Source: Endocalyx cinctus
Taxonomy: Eukaryota; Ascomycota; Sordariomycetes; Amphisphaeriales; Apiosporaceae
Length of the DNA stretch: 64,000 nt
Assembly (NCBI GenBank): GCA_001600455.1
Contig: BCKC01000004.1
Coordinates: 806,001 to 870,000 of the forward strand
Reading direction: 5' to 3'
In this document: positions 10,816 to 20,000 of the stretch, piece by piece
How the letters are laid out: the number at the start of each line of letters is the position of its first letter
Position numbering within the stretch: position 1 is the stretch's first letter
The notes under the pieces: generated by a model
What the model was told of the DNA's origin: nothing
Databases searched by the model: none
What the model saw: the letters and a program-made list of their open reading frames with translations, nothing else
Program-made: the position numbers and the translations under genes

Positions 10816-12583
10816 ATGAGCGTTGAACAGATACGAAGGTATTCTAATAGTACACTTGCTATTGAAGCTACTATAGTTCTTGGGGTGGCCGTAAGCCTCT
10901 ATCCTGAGCCTATATTTGACTATTTCCATATGCTGACAATGATACATAATAGTTATTGGTACTTGTATCTTATCGTTTTTGGTTCCACCCCCTCGCTGAT
11001 GTCCCGGGTCCTCCCCTCCAACGAATATCGGGATTACCTAGAATTTGGCAATGTTATCGCGGAAATCGACACATCTGTGAGATAGAAGCTCACCGAAAAT
11101 ACGGTTAATATATATCATATTTTTATCCTGTGTCAGGCCTGTCCTCGACGAATTCACTAACAACAAGTCTTAGGAAGCGTTGTACGCATTGCTCCAGATT
11201 CAGTACGTAAATAACGATAGACTGACTTTACTTTGATACTTATATTATGCGGTTTTTTTTACTAACTTAAACTCCCAAATAAAGCTTTCATTTAGTACCC
11301 TCTCAGCACTTGAAAGCATCCACGCCAAGGGTGCAAATGTCTTCAAGGGCGACGAGTTTTATGGGCTCCTAGACGGCGGAGCTGAGGGGGGTAAAAGTAT
11401 CCAAATGACGCGAGACAGCGACGCTCACGCGGTGCGCCGTAAAGCATTCGATCGTATGATGCCTTCCCGTGAACGCGCTTTCGATTTGATCAATGAAGTT
11501 GCCCAAAGTTTCGCATCAACTGCGTGGAAGGAGGCAAACGAGAACGGAGGATTTATCGATATCAACAGAGCGGTATCGTGGTATGGTTTTGATTTCACCA
11601 GTACGATCATGTTTGGGCAGTCTATGGACATGCTACAATCCTCCGACTTTCGCTGGCTTCCAAAGTGTCTCGAGGAAGCCAGTGTTTTTCTATATTGGGC
11701 CGGGTTTGCACGCTTCTTGAGAATTTCCCGCTGGCTTCTCGGCTCAAATTGGCCATCCCTGCTTGGAATGAGATACGCATTACAGGCCCAGAAATACCAG
11801 GATCTTGCCAGCAACCAAGTGCGCAAGCGCATCAGTGGATTGGAAAAAGAGGAAGTCGAAGGTTGTGAGCCAAGTGACATTTTCGGGAAGTTGATAAAAG
11901 CGAACTTATATAGCGAAATAGATCTCGGGGCTGACAGCTCGCTCCTCATTGCGGCAGGAAGCGATGCAGTACGGCTTACTATATCGGCCACATTATTCTA
12001 TTGGGGGGTCCACCCCGACATATTTGCAAAAGCTACAAGAGAGATTCGGGCTGTTAATGCAGATCCGGAACATGTCACCTATGCTACCTTAGGTTCACTC
12101 AAGTACCTCCGCGCCTGCATCGACGAGACAATGCGACTCACCCCACCAAAGCCTAGCAGTATGCCACGCGAAGTCGATGCTGGATTTATCATGGTGGACG
12201 GCATAAAGGTACCTAAGGGTATGACGGTGGGGACATCTACTTATGCGCTACATCGTAATCCCAGCATATATTCCCAGTCTGATGAATACCGCCCTGAGAG
12301 GTGGCTTGAGCGACCAATCGATACAAAGACTATAACAGCGCTTAACCCGTTTTTAAAAGGTCCAAGGGCTTGCCCAGGGAAAATGGTGGCGTACATAGCG
12401 ATGCAAACAGCACTATTTCATCTTGTTTACAGGTATGATGTCTTAGTTAAAAGGACAGACACAGGCATAGAGAATAAACGTGCAGCCAGCAGAAAAAAAA
12501 GGGGGGACGAGTATCCTATCAATGATTGGATCATCGGCTATACAAATGGCCCGGTAGTCCAGCTACGATTAAAGGACTCATGA
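10816..12583 (+). CDS. Cytochrome P450 monooxygenase
   Basis: Four exons: 10816-10890, 10953-11103, 11174-11202 and 11285-12583, giving 517 residues. The third intron has a textbook TACTAAC branch site. The joined N-terminus is an ER anchor followed by FWFHPLADVPGPPLQRISG, then the conserved EAHRKYG-SVVRIAPDS. Further landmarks: ETMR (EXXR, residues 341-344), YRPERW, and heme loop FLKGPRACPGK with the iron-ligating Cys at about 423. The I-helix reads AAGSDAV (283-289), where most P450s have a Thr after the acidic residue; the oxygen-activating Thr is therefore replaced. It lies head-to-tail with the squalene-hopene cyclase and probably oxidises its product on the ER membrane. The last exon ends with a basic RAASRKKRG segment before the terminal beta strands. 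All splice phases fit and there is no frame break, so the gene looks intact. Confidence 0.92.
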
Positions 12584-13588
12584 AACTTGTGAAGCGGGGA
12601 GAATGGCTTTCTTTTATGGACTTTCAAAGAATTGATCAGAAGAGGGGTGAGGTGAATAACGGAAGATGATTTATGGCAAGACAGATAACATAAATGAGAA
12701 GGACTGTTTTCCTTCCAAGAGCACGCGTAGAGACATGAAACAAAAATGAGTGATAGCGAGATTACACTCACAGCCTCGTTAACTAATCCCCGTTAATCGT
12801 TATGGACCTTAATCATCAATGCGTAATTCCCGAGTAACTGGATATACATGCTAGTTAACGATTGCCTCGAACCAGTTGAGCCAATGAGCGTTTTGAATAT
12901 AACCTGCGGCGAACCCCGAGTTTGCTTACTGTCTAGTGGTTTCTGGATTTTGATATTTTCGGATGAAAAACGCTATAGCTTTTGACATCACATTGCTTAA
13001 TATCTGAATGTTGCATGTAATTACTCGCCTCGGATAACTTTTAGCGAGTAAATAAAAAATTAATCTTGTATCGAATTCGTTTAAGATATATCATCACACT
13101 CTGTCCTTGGGAACAGCCGAAATGGCTTGCCTGCTTGCGTAACTAAGTAGTTGGTTAGCGAGAGGCATTCGCTTATTTGATATGGCGGTAGGCCTGACGC
13201 AGACATTTTATTGGTTGCTGGAAATAGTATGTTTTCTTAAGGGGTAAAGCATTCATATTTCCATTCCAAAAGTGGGTTAAAATAAGCCATTCTGAATCGA
13301 GCTTTTCTCGGCTTCAGTTTAAATTCAATCACAGAGGCTACTACTACTAACATGAATGCCATATGCGACAGCTGAGTCTAGAGATGGATTTTCTATAAAT
13401 AGCGCTTCATATCTTGTCATTAAATCTTTTCCATTCGTTCTTTCTGATATCATAAATCTCACTTGATTTTCACTATAATCAGCTGGAATCACTTCATGTG
13501 CACCACCAAATCTGGGAAATTAAACAGGTCATTAAGTTTAAATCACACATTATACATTACATTACACTCTTCATACCAAATCACCGCT
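12584..13588. other. Intergenic region
   Basis: About 1 kb of AT-rich DNA between the P450 and the secreted propeller gene. No recognisable gene. An in-frame upstream extension of the next gene exists (from 13463), but it lacks a sensible start because it precedes the signal peptide. Confidence 0.5.
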
Positions 13589-14689
13589 ATGATGTTGCTT
13601 TACTGGATCTTTTCTTTAATCCTTCTCCTCCTCCAGGCCTCTGCTATTAAGCTCGCTTCCCCTGATGAATCTCCCAGAAGCATTCACGACGAAGACAAAA
13701 TATCCATTGCCAGCATCCGCACAATCTTCCAATTTGACATGGTTGGATCCTTTATCGAAAACTTGGTCGTCTTAACAGACGGAGATATCCTATTTACCAC
13801 TGCCAGTCCTGATGCCTCCATTTATCAAGTAAAACAACCTTGGTCTGCTAGTCCGAGCACAAGCAAGATCCTTACCTTCTCCGATATCCAAAGCCTATCT
13901 GGTATTGCAGCTGCGTCTGACAACGATACTTCCTTTGTAGTCTTAGGCGGTAATGTATCAACCCCAGGTGCGGCAGTCCCTGGCACGTGGTCCGCGTGGA
14001 GAGTCGATCTTCACGACTACGCCCCCCCCACGGCGACTAAGATTGTCAACTTTAACATTGAAGAGAATAACGACGTCTTCCTTAATGGAATCACTCGTTT
14101 GCCTTCAGAAGAAAACAACATCTTCTTCATTACAGAATCAAAACAGGGGTCCATTATCCGACTGGATACAATAGATCAAGCCTACGAGACCGTAATAGCC
14201 CTACCCGAAATGGCTCCGGTGCCAGGTGTATTCCCTCCTATCGGTATCAATGGAATCAAGCTAGGCGAAGACAAGCATGTGTATTGGACGAACAGCTTCA
14301 ACGCAACTTTGTACCGATATCCTGTAAATGACGACGGATCTTTTCCTCCTCCTGGGCAAGCGGATGTGGAAACGGTAGCCAGTCTGAAAGTGACGTGGCT
14401 CGATGATTTCGCCTTTGATACCGACGGTACTATTTATGCCGCCACGAACCCAAACAACACGGTCGTACACATTATTCCAGAGACGGGTAGTTTCAATGTC
14501 GTCATTGGATCTCAGAATAGTCTGGATATGGCTGGAGCTACAGCTGTAGCGTTTGGAAATGGATTGTCGAACTCGGGCTCTCTTTCGCGCTCTCTTTTGT
14601 ATGTCACAACTTGCGGTGGACTCGAGTCGCCTATCAATGGCACTTTTACTGAACCAGCGAAAGTTGTGGTACTGGAATTTGTGGATTAG
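13589..14689 (+). CDS. Secreted six-bladed beta-propeller protein (SMP-30/gluconolactonase-like)
   Basis: Single exon, 366 residues from the ATG at 13589. That start directly precedes a signal peptide (MMLLYWIFSLILLLLQASA); an upstream in-frame ATG at 13463 would bury it. The mature protein has repeated propeller strands such as LTDGDILFTTASPDASIYQV, LNGITRLP, NIFFITES, INGIKLGEDKHVYWTNS and LDDFAFDTDGTIYAATNP, the pattern of SMP-30/strictosidine synthase-like folds. Several N-glycosylation sequons (NDT, NVS, NAT, NGT) fit secretion. Fungal proteins of this type are usually uncharacterised; related propellers occur in some metabolite clusters, where certain members catalyse cycloadditions. 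It follows the cyclase and P450 on the same strand, so it may be part of a triterpenoid locus, but this is inference. Confidence 0.8.
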   Translation: MMLLYWIFSLILLLLQASAIKLASPDESPRSIHDEDKISIASIRTIFQFDMVGSFIENLVVLTDGDILFTTASPDASIYQVKQPWSASPSTSKILTFSDIQSLSGIAAASDNDTSFVVLGGNVSTPGAAVPGTWSAWRVDLHDYAPPTATKIVNFNIEENNDVFLNGITRLPSEENNIFFITESKQGSIIRLDTIDQAYETVIALPEMAPVPGVFPPIGINGIKLGEDKHVYWTNSFNATLYRYPVNDDGSFPPPGQADVETVASLKVTWLDDFAFDTDGTIYAATNPNNTVVHIIPETGSFNVVIGSQNSLDMAGATAVAFGNGLSNSGSLSRSLLYVTTCGGLESPINGTFTEPAKVVVLEFVD

Positions 14690-15242
14690 AGATATATATG
14701 TCCCGTGACTACAGAGAAGCGATCATGCTCATTAGACAAAAGTTCATGGTTTATTTACTTATACACCCATCGGAATTTCGAATAGAATTAGACCCTACTG
14801 TGAGCTATGACTTAGCCTGGAGCAAGAAATAATTACATCATGAATTTCATCAATCTAACTTCGTCTATAATATATGAAACGGTGTTGTGTCGGCAACCGA
14901 AAGCCATGAATTATCCACTGGCGCAAAACAATTAGACACTTAAAGATGTAGTCAATACTATCATTCTCAAACAATGGAGATCATTATGGCCTTTGTTTGT
15001 TACTTCTCTTTGTGTGTAGAATACCACCATTGATTATAAAGAGCAATGATGTTCCAAAAGGATATTAGCATCACTAGATGCATAATAAATATGGCCAGGT
15101 AATTCCAAATTTTCACGCCAAATACTCTAATAATTTACGAGATATCAAACAGCGTTCTATCAAGGGAGCGGATCTACCGCTTAATCCACTTCAATTATAT
15201 TATTTTCATTACAACACGTTATTTCAAACGCATCGATATATC
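14690..15242. other. Intergenic region
   Basis: About 0.55 kb, AT-rich. An in-frame extension of the next gene reaches 15078, but the conserved histidine phosphatase motif starts right after the ATG at 15243, so the extension is probably 5' leader. Nothing else recognised. Confidence 0.5.
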
Positions 15243-16025
15243 ATGTCTGGCCCAATTATTCATGTAATGCGTCACGCTCAGGGTCGGCATAGTGTTGAGC
15301 CCAATGGAGCACAAATCAGAGATCCCGAACTCACCGCGAAAGGCCGTGAAGAATGTGAAAAGGCTAAGCGCGCTATCGAGAGTACCGATAACTTCATGGA
15401 TAAGGTTAGTTTCTTCCTTTCTTCTCCCATGACCCGAGCAATTGAGACGTGCCAAATCAGCTTCCAACCTGAAATACGGAACAAGAAGATCATGTGTCTG
15501 GCCGATCTCCAGCCATCCGGCATCCTTCCTCGCAGCCTGGGAATAGAAAACGATGAGCTCATGGCCAAGTTTGGCGATGTGCTTGATCTCAGCTGGAGCC
15601 CGAACAACTGGTTTATCAAGCTTCCTGGGTCCCCCTATTGGACTACGCCAAAGAAAATAGAAGCCCGTGGCCGGAAGGCTCGGCGGCACATTCGTATGCT
15701 CGCCCGCCAATGCAAGGATGATGAGCACATTGTTGTCGTCTCACACGGTGTATTTATCCCCTGGCTTTTGGACGACTTCGGCGGTATTCAAGAGAGGCGT
15801 ACAAGTTCTTGGCCGTCTAGCATGATAAAAGCCTACCGCTTTACTAACCTTCACGAAGATGATGACGAGGCGGCCCTAATCGAGACAGAAGAAAGCCAGA
15901 AAAATAGCGACTGGACTCCTTACGCGACTCTGAGTGACGCTGAAAAGGCGGTTTTTAAGGGACGTGCAACCGAACGAATTGAACGTCTCAGCATCGCAGC
16001 TCTCCAGCGCTATCAGACCCTGTAA
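15243..16025 (+). CDS. Histidine phosphatase superfamily (phosphoglycerate mutase-like) protein
   Basis: Single exon, 260 residues from ATG 15243. The start is chosen because the family begins almost immediately with the catalytic stretch (PIIHVMRHAQGRHSV), where the His of RHA is the phospho-acceptor. The second catalytic His lies in HIVVVSHGVF. LSSPMTRAIETC is the usual substrate-loop/arginine region. No signal peptide or membrane segment, so cytosolic. In the fungal branch with RHAQG the members are generic phosphatases rather than glycolytic mutases. It is the fourth same-strand gene after the cyclase, P450 and propeller, and could remove phosphate from a prenyl intermediate, but nothing in the sequence proves a link. 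Confidence 0.85.
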   Translation: MSGPIIHVMRHAQGRHSVEPNGAQIRDPELTAKGREECEKAKRAIESTDNFMDKVSFFLSSPMTRAIETCQISFQPEIRNKKIMCLADLQPSGILPRSLGIENDELMAKFGDVLDLSWSPNNWFIKLPGSPYWTTPKKIEARGRKARRHIRMLARQCKDDEHIVVVSHGVFIPWLLDDFGGIQERRTSSWPSSMIKAYRFTNLHEDDDEAALIETEESQKNSDWTPYATLSDAEKAVFKGRATERIERLSIAALQRYQTL

Positions 16026-16147
16026 AGGGAAATACTAAAATCCGAGTAGCTATATCACAGATAATCCTATAAGATTCCTTTAAATAATTACAAGTGTGAC
16101 GGAGAAGGGGGACTGAATAGGACCTTATTTCAGAGGTGTGATATTAA

Positions 16148-16954
16148 AGAGTCTTGCTATTTGCACCTTGATTTTTCAATCTTAGCTGCACCTTGATTTT
16201 TGACAGCTGCATTATAGCTGTACACTTCCAAATCTGGATATAAGTACATATAAATATACTGTTTTTTTACACAACTATCAACTAACTGAAAAAAAATAAG
16301 TAAAAATAGAAGATTGATCAATTAGATAGATCTTGAAAATATTAATCGAACGATATATATATTAAAAGAATTGATTAGTTATTTATAAAGTTATTGCTGA
16401 GTGTTAATTGGTTATTAATTGATATAAGCCGTGATAATCCGCGGTACCTTATAGTGCGGTTAGTGGGTATGTCCCCTGTAAGCACCCTGTAAACTAGGGG
16501 ACTAAGCGCTAAGCTTTAGTGCGTTTAAGGGTATAGGGGGCTTATTAGCTAACTTACGATAATTATTATATTTATAGCTAATTAAGTCATTATCATATTC
16601 AATTTTAAAAAATAACGTAAGTCCGAAAATAATATATACTTAATAGTCCTATTAACGACAATAATACCATATAAATTACATATAAAATATGTCCATTAGA
16701 AGAAATATGCTGTTGTAAGTATGGTTAAAAAAATATTTTTCTGATATTAAGAAATAGATGTTTAATTGTATGTGTGAAAAAGCATGTGTTCAATTAGGTG
16801 TTATCTCCATACAAATTTTCACCAGGTATTTACAGTATGTTGTTTCGGAACAACATATCTCCGGTATCTAATCTGACAATAGATGTACTAGATTAGGCTT
16901 AGTATGTAACTGCAATGCAGCTGTCAAAAATCAAGGTGCAAATAGCAAGACTCT
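16148..16954. mobile_element. Non-autonomous element with terminal inverted repeats (MITE-like)
   Basis: The left end starts AGAGTCTTGCTATTTGCACC and the right end is its exact reverse complement. The first 29 nt match perfectly; the match then resumes (GACAGCTGCATT) after a 25-nt insertion in the left arm that duplicates CACCTTGATTTTT. The interior is AT-rich and non-coding. A target-site duplication is not clear: the flanks read TTAA on the left and AGCT on the right. A TA duplication that has since mutated is possible, which would suit a Tc1/mariner-type origin. Confidence 0.75.
16759..16878. mobile_element. 120-bp LTR-like insertion with 5-bp target duplication (copy 1)
   Basis: Begins TGTTTAATTG and ends TAATCTGACA (TG...CA ends) and is flanked on both sides by ATAGA (16754-16758 and 16879-16883), a perfect 5-bp target-site duplication. 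This is the signature of a solo LTR. It contains the hairpin ATGTTGTT-TCGG-AACAACAT. A second copy of equal length with only two mismatches is at 50381-50500. It is nested inside the 807-bp inverted-repeat element, so it inserted later. Confidence 0.82.
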
Positions 16955-17057
16955 AGCTTTTACCCTCGAAGACAAGATCCATAGCCTTTTACGAGCATCG
17001 TGTATTTATCAGTTTGCTTCGCCGTAATACTGAACTCCCCTTGACACTACCCATTTT

Positions 17058-20000
17058 TCATCGAATTTCGATTTGCTCTTCCAAAATATTCTCCCGATCC
17101 AATAATTCTTTCATCTCCTCAAATTCGCTGAAGCCCTGTACAAAGCATAGACCAACAAAAACAAAGTATCCCTCGACTTTCCGAAGCACTGCTAGCTGAT
17201 TACACTTATCTAGCAACCAGACCTCATCCCCTGGCTGAATATCTTGTTTCCCAACTCCTAAATATCTTCCCTCCATCTCAAAGAATGTGCCTCCATGCAA
17301 ATCGCGAATTCCATCAAGTAGGCCAGTAGGATCTTTCTTTTCCCTGTACATAGTGTCCCATTTTTCTGCTACCATATGCCAGGAAGAATGTAGGTCTCCC
17401 AGCACCTTTGTGTTGAACCAGTTTATTGCCCCGCTTCGATCCGCTTTTTTGAATGGAAGTTGATACTGGGGATCGATACACCGCAGCAACTTAAAATCGG
17501 TGCCGTAATCATCTGAACGAAATATCAAAAAGAATGTATATAGAATATTTAAAATTTCTAATTCGTTGGTTATAGTACTTCCTGTCATTCCGAGAGTTCT
17601 CAGAATCGCCTGCACTGAAGAGATTCCAGTGATGTATGTATCGCCTTGAAGTATGTAATCTCGTATATGATCGAAAAAGGGCCAATCCAGGTTTCCGTTA
17701 TCACTATTCTGAAGATGCCTCACATACATCTCAGTAGCTCTATTAACAATTCTAAACCTTTTGCCGAAGATTATCAGCTTTGGGTAGTCCAGCACGGGCT
17801 CGCGAGAGGCGTTTATCAACCTCGAACCGGAGTAGATTTGTTCCATATTAGGCAAGATACCTTTGAATGGGTAGTCCTTACGTGTGCCTTGCTCGAATCT
17901 GGGTACCCAGGAGGGAGTCACTGGACCTCGATTACAGCGGTCAATGCCCCCGAGGTTTAGCAGACCTCCAATGCTCATTGAATTTAAATGACCACAACGA
18001 GTTGCAGGGATCTTTAACTGTAAACGATTTTGAAAGTAGTCGGCATAAACTTGTCCTAGAGACTTGCTGTAGTCGACGTCGATGCTGGCAGCTCCAAGTC
18101 CAAGAAATCCGTAAACATAATCTTTGGGGTTCGCACCCTTGAGGTATGCCAGGGATTCGTAAAGGAAATAGCCAGAATGAATTCCAGTCCGGCCTTGAAC
18201 TAGTGACAGAGTCTTGTTAAGATGACTCAACTCATAAGCCACTGTTCTACCATCCGGATATTTTACACTCCTCTCATGGTCGTGGACAGGACAAGGGTAC
18301 ACTATTCTTAGGATGGAAGATACACTGAAGATATCTTCCAAATTTAAAGAATCCCCATCACAGATAAGGGTAACTTGCTTGGCTAGTATGAGTTCTTGTA
18401 TTATCCAGATACGCTTCCAGTACGAAAGCTCACAGAATGTTATCAGATTCTGTGCAATTTGCGAAAGTATTTCACCTATCGTTTCATGCGTTTCCGGAGT
18501 GGGTTCAGTTATCATGTTGCTCTTTCCGAGCAAATCAAGCCAAGTGTTATCATATATCTCACGTAATGTCAATTTCGTAAGAATCTGATGCACTCGACGG
18601 TATGTTTGCAAAGCAAGACCTGTCGGTGTATCATTATTGGAAATAGAAGCAACCACTAACTCAGCCTGTGAGTATATTCTACCCATGAGTTGAACTTGAT
18701 GGTTCTTTTCCTCGTTATCACTAGTATAAGTTAGCGTATAGAGCTTAGTCTTGATCGGAACACCCGTAACCTACCTTTGGTTGATACAGATAGCATCAGC
18801 CCAGAGTCGAAATTCTTCTGGCTTCCGATTTGAGAACTTTTCCATCCAGTGGTGCTTGACCCAACGCAGAGCTGCTGCCAGATTCTGAGTCACAGAGCAT
18901 CTTCTATGGTTTAGTGTGATTTCCTCTCTCTGTGAAGGATCTCCCCAAACGTAAGACAAGGCCGTAAAACTTGGATTTTCTGATAGAGAGGCAGTATGAA
19001 AGACATATTCGACTTGAGATTCCGTAGATTTTTGTGAAAACTCTATAAGTCGAATTTCACTTTTTAATTTGTCCACTGGCTGATAGTTTGGAATTATGGT
19101 TGAGAAAGTAGCTTCGGTTGCTGACGAATTCTGTACGTATGCCTCACTCGAATCGCTCAGACTTTGGCATGCAGTCTGGCCTCCATCAGAGCCGTCGTTG
19201 ATGATTTCAAGGAGTCCGACCTCACTGCTGCTTTTATCTAGATCTTTATATTCAGCATAACAATCATCCACCGTGGTTTTGACAATATTGGGGGTTTTGG
19301 ACCCCAACTGGGACTCGTTCGTGTCGCTTGCTGGTTTACGGGCCGCAGAAGGGACCCCATTGAACACTTTTGGGTATACAGCCGCTCCAGGGTATGGTAT
19401 AGGCGCTATAGTTTTCCCGAAAGCTGGTATGCCTTGATGTATCTCTTTTTCATCGATATGCGCTAATGCAGAGCGGTCGTATTGTGCTGCAAACTTTCTC
19501 AGCTCATCAAGAGAATTTCGAGACACTGTAGGGCTACTTGATCCAATAACTTTGAGAAAGTGTGCACTTTTCAATTTTATCGCCTTTTCTTGTTTATCAT
19601 CAACATCTTCATACTCTTGCCAGCAAGCCATAGCAGCTTGCTGACATACGTATTCAATATCAGCGCCAGTATAACCACGTGTCATTTCGGCCAGGTTACA
19701 AATATTGATGTCTTGTTCAAGTTCTTCGCCTTTTAAGAAGATTTGAAATATGCGTTCTCGATTTAAAGTCGTCGGGAGTCCCATATACAGGCGATTTGGC
19801 ACCCGTCGTAGCACTGCCTCATCAAGATGTTGAGGATGGTTCGTTGCGAGGAGTACAAATACTCCATTATCTCTATTATTTAAGCCACTTACTTCACTAA
19901 GAAGCTGGTTCACGAGTGATATTTCCCATCGTGCGTCTTTGGATGAGCGACGGTAAAATAGAGCATCCGCCTCATCGATAAACACGATGCTCGGCGATCG

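Larger units (their letters stand above)
16026..17057. other. Intergenic region occupied by a transposable element
   Basis: Non-coding, AT-rich. Almost all of it is an 807-bp inverted-repeat element with a nested 120-bp insertion (separate entries). No transposase reading frame is visible. Confidence 0.7.

Noticed and set aside
13463..13588. N-terminal extension of the secreted propeller protein
   Set aside because: Would place a hydrophobic signal peptide inside the chain; ATG 13589 is the better start.
15078..15242. N-terminal extension of the histidine phosphatase protein
   Set aside because: Low-complexity AT-rich sequence upstream of the conserved catalytic start; treated as leader.
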